From assembly GCA_904394975.1 (NCBI GenBank), contig CAJFNQ010000041.1, positions 1 through 56,088 on the forward strand: 56,088 bases of DNA, given 5' to 3'. The notes under the pieces are model-generated. The model made no database searches and was not told the DNA's origin. It saw nothing but the letters and a program-made list of their open reading frames with translations. This document shows, in pieces, positions 39,715-48,312 of the stretch. Every line of letters begins with the position of its first letter. Positions within the stretch are counted from its first letter, which is position 1. The DNA is from Metaruminococcus_A gallistercoris. Lineage in GTDB: Bacteria; Bacillota; Clostridia; Oscillospirales; Ruminococcaceae. A program made the translations under genes and the position numbers.

Positions 39715-42246
39715 ATGAAACTGGCATTTTCCACCTTAGCTTGTCCGGACTTCAGCTGGCCGGATATTTATTCCATGGCAAAAGATATCGGGTTTGACGG
39801 TATTGAGATTCGTGGGCTCGGAAAAGATATCTTTGCGGTAAAGGCACCGCCGTTTACCGACGCCGAACTTCCTGAAACAGTGAATAAGCTTCAGGCGCTT
39901 CGTTTGGAGATTCCATGTCTTTCTTCTGATTGCTGCTTAAAATTTGCTCAGAAAGCGGAAGAAAACAAAAAAGAGATCAGTGAATACATTGCTCTCGCGC
40001 AGAAGTTATCAGCGCCTTATATCCGCATTCTGGCGGATCTTGCGCCTATGCCGCAGGGCGAAGTGGACGATGAGGCAGTGCTCGCTCAGTTGCGTGAACT
40101 GGCTCCGCTGGCTGAGAAAGCCGGTGTTACACTGCTGGTTGAAACCAACGGTGTATACGCTGACACCGCTCGTTTGCGCCGGCTTCTGGAACAGCTTTCC
40201 AGCGATTCGGTCGCCGCGTTGTGGGATATGCATCACCCTTACCGGTTTATGGGCGAAACGCCGGAACAGACGGTGCAGAACCTTGGCGCTTATATTAAAT
40301 ATGTTCATGTCAAAGACTCGGTCATGCAGGATGGTCAGGTAGAATACCGCATGATGGGGGAAGGCGATCTGCCCATTCATGAGATGATGATGGCACTGCG
40401 TTCCATCTGTTATGAAGGTTATGTGTCGTTGGAATGGGTCAAACGCTGGGCAGGGAACTTGAGCGACGCCGGCATTGTGTTCCCGCAGTTTGTTCATTAC
40501 ATGGAAAACTACACAGGCCGGGATTCGGCACGGAGCACATTGTTTACCAATAAGGCTGGAACCGGTAAATACATTTGGGAAAAGGATATTCTCATCGACC
40601 TGACCTTCCCGCAGGTGCTTGACCGCATGGCGGAAGAATTTCCCGATCAGTACGCGTTTCGTTTTACCACGCTGGATTATACCAGAACCTACGCGCAGTT
40701 CCGTGATGATGTGGATACGTTTGCCCGCGCGCTGCTTGCGATGGGCGTGAAGAAGGGGGATAAAGTAGCCATCTGGGCAACCAACCTGCCGCAGTGGTAC
40801 ATCACCTTCTGGTCCACGGTCAAGATCGGTGCGATTTTGGTCACGGTAAATACCGGGTACAAGATCCATGAAGCGGAGTATCTGCTCCGCCAGTCGGATA
40901 CACATACCCTTGTCATGATCGAAAACTTTAAGGATTCTGATTATGCCGGAATCATTAATGAACTCTGTCCGGAACTGAAAGACACCGTTCCGGGACAACC
41001 TCTTCACAGCAAGCGCCTTCCGTTTTTGCGGAATGTCGTTACGGTCGGCTTCAAACAGCCAGGCTGTCTGGACTGGGACGGCGCGATGGAGCTTGCGCAG
41101 ACCGTGCCGGTTGAGCGTGTTTATCAGCGGATGGCTCTCATCAACCGCAACGATGTCTGCAACATTCAGTACACTTCCGGTACTACCGGTTTCCCGAAAG
41201 GCGTTATGCTGACCCATTACAACGTGGTCAACAACGGTAAAAACATCGGTGACTGCATGGATCTTTCCACCGCTGACCGGATGATGATCCACGTTCCCAT
41301 GTTCCACTGTTTCGGTATGGTGCTTGCTATGACCGCCTGCATGACCCACGGCGTGACCATGTCTCCGATCCCGGCGTTTTCGCCGCGTCTGTCGCTTGAC
41401 TGCATCAACCGTGAGAAGATCACCTGCTTCCACGGTGTGCCTACCATGTTCATCGCTATGCTGGAACATCCGGACTTTGAAAAGACTGATTTCAGTTATA
41501 TGCGCACCGGTATTATGGCGGGAAGCCCCTGCCCGGTTAAGGTAATGCAGGACGTTGTGGATAAAATGCACATGACCGAGATCACCATTGTTTACGGGCA
41601 GACGGAAGCCTCTCCCGGTTGTACCCAGAGCCGTGCGGATGATCCGATGGATGTCCGCGTCAATACGGTTGGGCGTAATCTGCCGGGGATTGAGTGCAAG
41701 ATCGTTTCACCGGAGACCGGTGAGGATCTGCCGGATAACGTTGACGGTGAGTTTGTCGCGCGCGGCTACAACATCATGAAGGGTTACTACAAAATGCCGG
41801 CGGCGACCGCCGCGGTCATTGATGATGACGGATGGCTCCATACGGGCGACCTTGCACGCCGCCTGCCGGACGGCAACTTTAAGATTACCGGCCGTATCAA
41901 GGATATGATCATCCGCGGGGGTGAAAACATCTACCCGAAAGAGATCGAAGAGTTCATCTATCATCATCCGAAAGTCAAAGACGTACAGGTCATTGGCGTG
42001 CCGGATAAACAGTACGGCGAAGAGATCATGGCGTGCGTCATCCTCAAAGAAGGGGAGACCATGACCGAAGAAGAACTGAAAACCTATGTGCGCGACCATA
42101 TGGCGAAGCATAAAACACCGCGTTATGTCGCTTTTGTGGAGGATTTCCCAATGAATGCCGCAGGTAAGATCCTCAAATACAAAATGCGTGAAATGGCTGT
42201 GGATATGCTCAAGCTTCAGGACGCAAACGATATTGTAACAGCATAA
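39715..42246 (+). CDS. Fusion of a sugar-phosphate-isomerase-type TIM barrel with an acyl-CoA synthetase
   Basis: An 843-residue two-part enzyme. Residues 1-265 are an AP-endonuclease-2/xylose-isomerase-like TIM barrel. Its expected metal ligands are in LLVETNG (Glu ~143), ALWDMHHPYR (Asp ~170), YVHVKDS (His ~197) and YVSLEW (Glu ~240). Residues ~300-843 are an adenylate-forming acyl-CoA synthetase: P-loop YTSGTTGFPKGVMLTH near 484, YGQTEASPG near 628, TGDLARRLPDGNFKITGR near 713 and catalytic Lys in NAAGKILKYK near 818. The frame is open throughout with no internal start or stop. GGGGGA precedes ATG 39715; the frame extends upstream without a ribosome site. Substrates unknown. Confidence 0.92.
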   Translation: MKLAFSTLACPDFSWPDIYSMAKDIGFDGIEIRGLGKDIFAVKAPPFTDAELPETVNKLQALRLEIPCLSSDCCLKFAQKAEENKKEISEYIALAQKLSAPYIRILADLAPMPQGEVDDEAVLAQLRELAPLAEKAGVTLLVETNGVYADTARLRRLLEQLSSDSVAALWDMHHPYRFMGETPEQTVQNLGAYIKYVHVKDSVMQDGQVEYRMMGEGDLPIHEMMMALRSICYEGYVSLEWVKRWAGNLSDAGIVFPQFVHYMENYTGRDSARSTLFTNKAGTGKYIWEKDILIDLTFPQVLDRMAEEFPDQYAFRFTTLDYTRTYAQFRDDVDTFARALLAMGVKKGDKVAIWATNLPQWYITFWSTVKIGAILVTVNTGYKIHEAEYLLRQSDTHTLVMIENFKDSDYAGIINELCPELKDTVPGQPLHSKRLPFLRNVVTVGFKQPGCLDWDGAMELAQTVPVERVYQRMALINRNDVCNIQYTSGTTGFPKGVMLTHYNVVNNGKNIGDCMDLSTADRMMIHVPMFHCFGMVLAMTACMTHGVTMSPIPAFSPRLSLDCINREKITCFHGVPTMFIAMLEHPDFEKTDFSYMRTGIMAGSPCPVKVMQDVVDKMHMTEITIVYGQTEASPGCTQSRADDPMDVRVNTVGRNLPGIECKIVSPETGEDLPDNVDGEFVARGYNIMKGYYKMPAATAAVIDDDGWLHTGDLARRLPDGNFKITGRIKDMIIRGGENIYPKEIEEFIYHHPKVKDVQVIGVPDKQYGEEIMACVILKEGETMTEEELKTYVRDHMAKHKTPRYVAFVEDFPMNAAGKILKYKMREMAVDMLKLQDANDIVTA

Positions 42247-42249
42247 ACA

Positions 42250-42292
42250 AAAACGGCCTTGAATTTATCATTCAGGGCTGTTTCTGCCTTTT
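42250..42292 (+). terminator. Probable terminator of the fusion enzyme
   Basis: Imperfect stem AAACgGCCtTGAAT / ATTCAgGGCtGTTT with a five-base loop and a T-rich 3' side. Weaker than others in the window. Confidence 0.55.
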
Positions 42293-42426
42293 AAGGCTTG
42301 AGACGCGAAATCGTTCCCTTTGCAAAATCATCAACACACTGCTGTGTAACGGCAGTTAATCGAACATGCGTTTGTTTTAAAATACCCAGACATACAACCC
42401 GCTTTTAAAAATGGAAGAAGACGACT

Positions 42427-43860
42427 ATGAAATTTTTATCACAGGGAACACCGGAAGAAAAGCATCGTCTGATTATCCTGACTGATATGGAAAACGAGCC
42501 GGATGACGCGCAGACGATGGTAAAGCTCCTGATGTATTCCAACGAACTGGATATTGAGGGGCTGATCGCAACAACGTCAAGATGGCTTCCAAACCTGGTT
42601 TTTCCGGAAAGCATTGCGGACCGCGTTCGTGCGTTTGGTATTGTGCGCAAAAACCTGATAAAGCACGCTCCCGGTTGGCCGACCGAAGAATATCTGCTCA
42701 GTAAAGTAGCAGGCGGTCAGAGAGGGTATGGAATGAAAGCAGCGGGGGATGGAAAATCCTCCGAAGGCTCTGAACTGATTATAAAAGCGGTGGATAAAGA
42801 CGATCCTCGCCCGGTCTGGTTTGCGGTGAATGCGGGCGCTAACACGTTAGCACAGGCTTTGTGGGATGTTCGCAGAACACACACAGAAGAATGCAGGAAG
42901 TTTGTTGCCAAAATCAGAGTGTATGATGATCGGGGCAGGACAATGCCGGCGCCTGGATCTGCCACGAGTTTCCGGATATTTTCGATATCCGAAGCAAAAC
43001 ACAGGTGTTTGGGCTGTTTGGACCGAGCGAGAATACCGGACCGCAGCCATGGGAACCGCTGAGTCAGTATTATTGGGCTGAATTAAACGTGCGTACAAGG
43101 CATGGCATTTTAGGTGCCTTGTATCCGCAGCGGGTCTTTAAATACGGCAATTACGGAAGCATGGAAGGTGGAGGAACCGCTACCTGGCTTGGGCTTGTAA
43201 ACAAAGGCCTGTTTGTGCCGGAACAGCTCACATGGGGCGGCTGGGGCGGCCGTTTTTCATGGGGAAAAAGAGCAGGTTTCAGCCGGTCAGAATGGTGTGA
43301 GTCCGCTGGAAAAGCCTTATGAACCGTTTGCGATGTATCCGCAGGCGGAAGATTTTTCGTTCGACGGCACTCCGTATGCAGAAACCGTTCCGGATTGGAA
43401 AGCATACGCTCCTTTGTGGCGCTGGCGCAAGGATTACTTGAACGATTTCAAAGCCAGAATGGACTGGTGCGTGTGTGATTACGCGCACGCGAAGCACAAC
43501 CCTGTCATCAACTTTTACGGCGATGAAAACAGAACGGTTGTCCGCCTTGAGGTGGAAGCCGGGGAAATGGTTAAATTGGACGCATCCCTTTCCTGGGACC
43601 CGGATAACCGCATCCGCTTTTTTGTGGAACAGGGTGACTTTACCTATGAAGAACCACTGGATTTTGAATGGTTTTATTATCCCGAAGCCGGAACCTATGC
43701 AGGGGAGATTTGCGTGGAAAACGCCGCGTCTTCCATTGCTCATGTGAAAATACCTGCGGATGCTTCCGGAAAACAGATTCATGTGGTTTTGAAAGTTTCC
43801 GGAAGGGACAGCGATACGCCGCTCACCTCATACCGTCGAATCGTTATGGACGTTCGGTAA
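42427..43860 (+). pseudogene. DUF1593 (nucleoside-hydrolase-like, Sde182 type) gene broken by two frameshifts
   Basis: Three frames join into one ~477-residue protein. Frame 1 (42427 to ~42931) has LIILTDMENEPDDAQTMVKL near residue 14, the nucleoside-hydrolase-like Asp cluster, and NAGANTLAQALWD. Frame 2 (~42932-43260) has VFGLFGPSENTGPQPW. Frame 3 (~43261-43860) has the beta-rich C-terminal domain, ending in RRIVMDVR. The breaks fall at GGGG runs (42932-42935, apparently one base short; 43261-43264, apparently one base long). They restore the frame, so sequencing error is as likely as real decay. Family members act on plant polysaccharide-derived glycosides, with proven activity rare. Confidence 0.82.
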
Positions 43861-43896
43861 GACGGTCATCAAAACACGTTTTTGGTTTTCTCCAAG

Positions 43897-43937
43897 GAAA
43901 AGCACCTGCTATCATATGAAAGCAGGTGCTTTTTTGT
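43897..43937 (+). terminator. Terminator after the DUF1593 gene
   Basis: Stem AAAGCACCTGCT / AGCAGGTGCTTT with a ten-base loop and TTTTTT. Confidence 0.9.
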
Positions 43938-44003
43938 TCTACACAATTTTAAGAGGATGTAGTTCTATTAAATACCAAACCCCGAAAACACTACTTTTCG
44001 GAT

Positions 44004-44756
44004 TCATACCTTTCCCCAGTAGCATCGTGTGAGGTAGGGGTATTCCACCGTTTTATCGGTCTCATAGCGGGCGAAAATCTCCCCCAGCGTCTGAATGAAT
44101 TCCTTGTATTCCGCGTCATCCGGTTTGAGGGCGAATGAAGAGGAAAGATGCCGCCCGATGAATGCGTCCAAATCATAAATGAGCGGGTTTTCGAATGTTT
44201 TGGAGTGATATGTTCCGTTTTGAAAGAAACGCTTGAACCGGTCGGTTCCGTCACCCATTCCTTCACTGTAACCGTGAAATTTCGGGCAGAACCGTTTTAA
44301 AACTTCTGTACAGCTTTGTAACAGGGGAAGGGATTCATCCCGGCTGTTCCAAATGAGCAGTACCGTGCCGTCCGGTTTGAGGATGCGCCTGCATTCCGCT
44401 TGGAAAGCGTCCACATCAAACCAGTGAAATGCCTGCGCCGCAGTGACCAGGTCAACGCTTTGTGAAGGCAGTCCGGTGTGTTCGGCGGTCCCGTTGAGAA
44501 TCTTGCAGGAATAAGGTTTCAAGTACTGTTCTGCCTGTGCGCGCATCTCCTCATTGGGTTCAACAGCAGTTACCACAGCGCCCGTACGCAAAAGCTGCTT
44601 GGTAAAAATGCCGGTTCCGGCGCCGATGTCCGCGATGGTTGTCTGTTCGCTGAGCCTCAATTCGTCTTGCAAAAAGGAAATGCACCGCTCCGGGTAATCA
44701 GGGCGATAGGAGCGGTAAAGTGTTGCTTTTTCATTGAATCGGCCGGATGGTTCCAT
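44004..44756 (-). CDS. Class I SAM-dependent methyltransferase
   Basis: A 250-residue methyltransferase of the Methyltransf_11/25 type. Motif I is IADIGAGTGIFTKQL near 41-55, the acidic residue after strand 2 is in VTAVEPNEEM near 63, and VDLVTAAQAFHWFD near 101-114 is the motif IV region with the AQAFHWF signature seen in a trans-aconitate/phosphatidylethanolamine-like group. Substrate unknown. AAAGGAG precedes the ATG at 44756. Monocistronic, downstream of the flotillin terminator. Confidence 0.9.
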   Translation of the reverse strand: MEPSGRFNEKATLYRSYRPDYPERCISFLQDELRLSEQTTIADIGAGTGIFTKQLLRTGAVVTAVEPNEEMRAQAEQYLKPYSCKILNGTAEHTGLPSQSVDLVTAAQAFHWFDVDAFQAECRRILKPDGTVLLIWNSRDESLPLLQSCTEVLKRFCPKFHGYSEGMGDGTDRFKRFFQNGTYHSKTFENPLIYDLDAFIGRHLSSSFALKPDDAEYKEFIQTLGEIFARYETDKTVEYPYLTRCYWGKV

Positions 44757-44781
44757 CTGGTTCTCCTTTCGTTTGAACGAA

Positions 44782-44815
44782 GAAAAGGGGCGTGTGTCAC
44801 ACGTCCCTTTTTGTC
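44782..44815 (-). terminator. Terminator of the NfeD-flotillin operon
   Basis: Stem built on AAAAGGG...CGTGTG / CACACG..CCCTTTT; T-rich on the minus strand. It lies just after the flotillin stop. Confidence 0.7.
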
Positions 44816-44818
44816 TTG

Positions 44819-46237
44819 TTACTGATTTTGCTCGTTTTCTTGTTCAGCTTTGGGTGCATCTGCCTTGTTTTCTTCCGCTTCAAGCGGCTTTCCAAGGAAT
44901 TCCGGCAGCTGCATGCCCGCCATCTGGAACATTTCCTGCATCGGCGGAATGGTTTTCAGCATGCTGGACAGAAAGTTGGATGTTGTAGAAGTGCCTTCTT
45001 TTCCACCCATGCTGTCCCAAACAGTAACTTTGTCGATCTTGAGGTTCTTGACCGCTTCCACCTGTGTTTTGGTGAGCTCTTCCAGCTTGTCGGCGATCAT
45101 CAGTTTCATCGCGTCGTTGGCGTTGCCACCGGCAGCAGCAACGATCTGCGCAAGACCAGCTGCCTGTTTGGTGAGCATCTCCTGCACACCGCGTGCCTCT
45201 GCTTCCATTTTTGCGTAGATCGCGTCCGCTTCACCTTTGGCGCGGCGGCGGATCTGCTCTGCTTCGGCTTCGGCTTCCAGTTCCAATTTGCGCTTATCCA
45301 CTTCGGTTTTGACGATGACGTCTGCTTCCAGCGTCGCACGCTCACGCGCAGAACGCGCTTCTTCTGCTTCCTGTTCGGCAGCATACGCTTCCTGCAGCGC
45401 TCTTGCGGACTGAATTTTTTCTGCCGCGGTAGCACGGCGCATAGCGTCTGCGCGTTTTTCGGTCAGGGTCGCGTTGGACTCGGCGATCTGTGCTTTGGCT
45501 TCGTTTTCACCTTTGATTGCTTCCGAATCAGCCATAGAAACCATAATGCGCTGTTCCCGCTTGGCGTTCGCTTCACCGATCGCACCGGAACGGTCCGCTT
45601 CCGCAACCGAGATCTTCGCGTCGTTGATGGCTTTTGCGGCTGCTTCTTTACCAAGAGCGGCAATATAGCCGGATTCATCGGTAATATCGGTCAGGTTTAC
45701 GTTGATGAGCCGCAGACCGATTTTTTTCAGTTCGGTCTCCACGTTGCTGGAAACTGCCGCAAGGAATTTGTCACGGTCGGTGTTGATCTCTTCGATCTCC
45801 ATTGTCGCGATGACCAGACGAAGCTGACCGAAAATGATGTCTTTGGCAAGCTCCTGAATTTCAGCGAGTTTCATGCCGAGCAGGCGCTCTGCAGCGTTCT
45901 GCATGACGCCCGGTTCTACCGAAATACCAACGGTAAAACGGGACGGCACATCAATGCGGATGTTCTGTTTGGACAACGCGTTTTTCAGATCCACCGAAAT
46001 GGAAATCGGCGTTAAGTCAAGATACTCATAAGACTGCAGCACCGGTACGATAAAAGCGGCGCCGCCGTGGATACACTTTGCGCTGCGGTATGTACCGTCT
46101 TTGTTGGCACCCACTTTACCGTATACGACTAAGATCTTGTCAGACGGACATTTGCGGTATCTTGAAAGGATGACAAGTAAGGTCGTGAACAGCAAAACGG
46201 CAATGACTACGACGAGAATGACTGTGATTGGATCCAT
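44819..46237 (-). CDS. Flotillin-like SPFH protein (FloT/YuaG type)
   Basis: A 472-residue scaffold of functional membrane microdomains. An N-terminal hydrophobic hairpin lies at residues 4-25, the SPFH/band-7 domain at about 30-200 (VKANLxNALSKQN-like region near 80), and a long Glu-Ala-rich coiled coil from 205 to 365. The C-terminal region is near 370-472 and ends in a charged KAEQENEQNQ tail. AAGGAGG lies before ATG 46237, inside the end of the nfeD-like gene, whose coding region overlaps by 31 bases. The NfeD-flotillin pairing is classic in Firmicutes. Confidence 0.94.
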   Translation of the reverse strand: MDPITVILVVVIAVLLFTTLLVILSRYRKCPSDKILVVYGKVGANKDGTYRSAKCIHGGAAFIVPVLQSYEYLDLTPISISVDLKNALSKQNIRIDVPSRFTVGISVEPGVMQNAAERLLGMKLAEIQELAKDIIFGQLRLVIATMEIEEINTDRDKFLAAVSSNVETELKKIGLRLINVNLTDITDESGYIAALGKEAAAKAINDAKISVAEADRSGAIGEANAKREQRIMVSMADSEAIKGENEAKAQIAESNATLTEKRADAMRRATAAEKIQSARALQEAYAAEQEAEEARSARERATLEADVIVKTEVDKRKLELEAEAEAEQIRRRAKGEADAIYAKMEAEARGVQEMLTKQAAGLAQIVAAAGGNANDAMKLMIADKLEELTKTQVEAVKNLKIDKVTVWDSMGGKEGTSTTSNFLSSMLKTIPPMQEMFQMAGMQLPEFLGKPLEAEENKADAPKAEQENEQNQ

Positions 46238-46935
46238 TTTGAAATTCCTCCTTTATTATTCTGTGTTTCGTTATCTTCTACGGGCTTCACCAGAACGGTC
46301 TCTTCATCCAGAAGTTCGCAGACTCGCACCAGCGACCCGGTTGGAAGCGTTTGGTCAGACGTGCAGGCCGCATCCAGTTCCACCAGACGTTCCTGCATGG
46401 TCAGGGTAATTTTACCTGTTCCTTTTCCTTTCGGCGGGATGGGAATGTAAACCTTTCCCAGTTTTCCCACGGCGTTTCGTATGTCAAGATTTCCCCTGTC
46501 CTGAAGTTTCAGTGAATACTTAAACAGCAGCGCGATGCCGAACAGCGCCGCGGTACCGGCCAGAAAGGCCAGAAACACTGCAAGAGCAGGGTGGATGTAC
46601 TTGAGCAGTACCAGACCGGTCCATCCGCCCACAGCAAAAAACGCTACAATTCCGCGCACGGTGAATAGTGACAGGCCGTCAGTTCCTTCGCCGGGGCCGA
46701 TCTCGTTGGATGAATCGAACCCGTCTCCCGAAAGGCCTCCATCCGGCAGGTCGCCTGGGTCTCCAACGTCCCAGTCGGGCATATCAAGGTCAGCGCCGCC
46801 GGGGTCGGTTGAATCGCCGAATCCGAAGCCGAATAGCAGCAGAATGGATTGAATGACCAGAATGACCGTTGCCGCAATGGCAATACAGGCAAAGACCTGC
46901 TCGGTAATTGACATGGAATTCCACCATTCAAGCAT
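46207..46935 (-). CDS. NfeD-like membrane protein (YuaF type)
   Basis: A 242-residue protein. A first helix is at about 12-36; an Asp/Gly/Pro-rich extracytoplasmic loop (40-85) follows. Two or three helices (88-140) lead to a C-terminal OB-fold NfeD domain (about 150-215, GNLDIRNAVGKLGKVYIPIP). NfeD proteins partner flotillins in membrane microdomains, and the overlapping flotillin gene supports this. AAAGGAGAG precedes the ATG at 46935. First gene of the pair. Confidence 0.9.
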   Translation of the reverse strand: MLEWWNSMSITEQVFACIAIAATVILVIQSILLLFGFGFGDSTDPGGADLDMPDWDVGDPGDLPDGGLSGDGFDSSNEIGPGEGTDGLSLFTVRGIVAFFAVGGWTGLVLLKYIHPALAVFLAFLAGTAALFGIALLFKYSLKLQDRGNLDIRNAVGKLGKVYIPIPPKGKGTGKITLTMQERLVELDAACTSDQTLPTGSLVRVCELLDEETVLVKPVEDNETQNNKGGISKWIQSQSFSS

Positions 46936-46961
46936 AACCGTTTTTCTCTCCTTTCTTCATT

Positions 46962-47528
46962 TTATTCTGTTTTACCGGTTTGAAAAACCGTGTTAAACAT
47001 GTCGTCCGCATGACGTTTTACAATCGAGGAAGCATAGTAAACTAAAATCATATGAATGCCGTTTACCAGCCGCTTAGTGTTCGGGCAGTTTTCTTTGTAT
47101 TTCCCAATTGCTTTTTTTATTTCAGATGTAAGCGCAGAATCGGTGAGCACCGTTTCAAAATCCACCCGGTCCAGAATCTCGCACAGGCAACAGTAAAGCT
47201 GTGATTCGGTAATGAGCTGTTCCGGTTCCTGTTCGGGGGAACCGTTGATGTAGGAAAGCAGCTGCGCGATCTGCTCCAGTTTCATTACACCTCTCAGCAT
47301 ATTTATGATGAGGATGCGCGCGAGATGTTCAGCGCCGTACCGTTTTTCTACCGGCTTTGGCACCCAGCCGCGGTTGATCCAGTTCTGGATTGCCGGAGTA
47401 TCCAGCCCGGTGATTTCCCGCACCTGCGCCAGCATGAGCCCTTTTGTAACAGAGAAGATGCCCATTAAAAATTCTTCTGCGTTTTCGCCGTTGCGTTCTA
47501 CGGTTGTGCCCGGAAAATAGGTTTTCAC
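46962..47528 (-). CDS. DUF1836 family protein (MerR-like HTH)
   Basis: A 188-residue cytoplasmic protein. The N-terminal half carries a MerR-like helix-turn-helix (LAQVREITGLDTPAIQNWIN near 33-52, then RGWVPKPVEKRYG), and the helical DUF1836 domain follows to about 180. It is probably a DNA-binding regulator, but no target is known. The start is GTG 47528, supported by GAGAGGAGG. It is upstream of the NfeD-flotillin pair on the same strand (26-base gap), so it may share that transcript or regulate it. Confidence 0.87.
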   Translation of the reverse strand: MKTYFPGTTVERNGENAEEFLMGIFSVTKGLMLAQVREITGLDTPAIQNWINRGWVPKPVEKRYGAEHLARILIINMLRGVMKLEQIAQLLSYINGSPEQEPEQLITESQLYCCLCEILDRVDFETVLTDSALTSEIKKAIGKYKENCPNTKRLVNGIHMILVYYASSIVKRHADDMFNTVFQTGKTE

Positions 47529-47638
47529 TGCCGCGCCTCCTCTCTATGGAGACATCATAGCACACATTCAACTGAATGTAAATAGCATTTTTAAGAATTT
47601 TACATATTTTCTTGCGAGCAGCATTGTTCAGATCATTT

Positions 47639-48157
47639 TTAAAAATGGTGGCGGTCCAGTGGAATGTGTTTCGCCCATTCAAAGGCTTTGTGCGGAATGT
47701 GGCAATATCCATCCGGGTTTTTGTCGAGATATTTCTGATGGTAGCTTTCTGCCGGATAAAAGTTGGAAAGAGGGCGCACTTCCACGGCGATTGGCGCAGA
47801 GTACCGTTCTTGAAGTTCTGCGACTGTTTGGGTAATGACGGGCAGATCGTCCAGTGCAGTGTAATAAATGCCGGTCCGGTATTGGGTTCCCCGGTCCATT
47901 CCCTGATGATTCACCGCGGTGGGATCGATGATCTCGAAAAAGAGTTCGATCAGTGTTTTGAGGGAACGCTCTTCCGAGTAGACGACCCGCACCGTCTCCG
48001 CATGACCAGTCTGATGGAAGCAAACGTCTTCATAGCTGGGCGTCAGTGTGCTTCCGTTGGCATAGCCGCTTTGGGTTTCCAGAACTCCGGGAAGTCTGGA
48101 AAAGAATTTTTCAACGCCCCAGAAACATCCTCCTGCAAAATAAATTTCTTTTTTCAT
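47639..48157 (-). CDS. msrA: Peptide methionine-(S)-sulfoxide reductase
   Basis: A 172-residue repair enzyme reducing the S-epimer of methionine sulfoxide in proteins. The catalytic Cys11 is in the invariant GGCFWG motif. Glu and Tyr substrate residues lie in the GHAETVRVVY region near 51 and in FFEIIDPT near 73. HQGMDRGTQYRT near 84 is the family signature. The usual C-terminal resolving cysteines are absent (only VCFH near 46 and YCHIP near 150 remain), so recycling may use thioredoxin directly. AAGGAGG precedes the ATG. No msrB is adjacent. Confidence 0.96.
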   Translation of the reverse strand: MKKEIYFAGGCFWGVEKFFSRLPGVLETQSGYANGSTLTPSYEDVCFHQTGHAETVRVVYSEERSLKTLIELFFEIIDPTAVNHQGMDRGTQYRTGIYYTALDDLPVITQTVAELQERYSAPIAVEVRPLSNFYPAESYHQKYLDKNPDGYCHIPHKAFEWAKHIPLDRHHF

Positions 48158-48261
48158 TTGTTTTCCTCCTTGAGTATCATGTTAGCATTGGATTAATAGT
48201 ATCTGCTTTTTAAAAGGCAATCATCCCTGCCGCTCAAGAGCAGTGCGCATTGTTTTAAGAA

Positions 48262-48302
48262 TATGAAAAACCGCCGTGCTTATTTGCACGGCGGTTTTTT
48301 GA
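48262..48302. terminator. Terminator of the ferredoxin-type aldo/keto reductase
   Basis: Stem AAAAACCGCCGTGC / GCACGGCGGTTTTTT with a five-base loop. Usable on the minus strand, 11 bases past the reductase stop. Confidence 0.9.
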
Positions 48303-48312
48303 AAATTTAATT

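Noticed and set aside
40009..41571. 520-codon open frame on the minus strand
   Set aside because: It is antisense to the TIM barrel-acyl-CoA synthetase gene, whose motifs are unambiguous.
44792..46015. 407-codon open frame on the plus strand
   Set aside because: Antisense to the flotillin gene, Phe/Leu/Cys-rich as expected from reading Glu/Ala-rich codons backwards.
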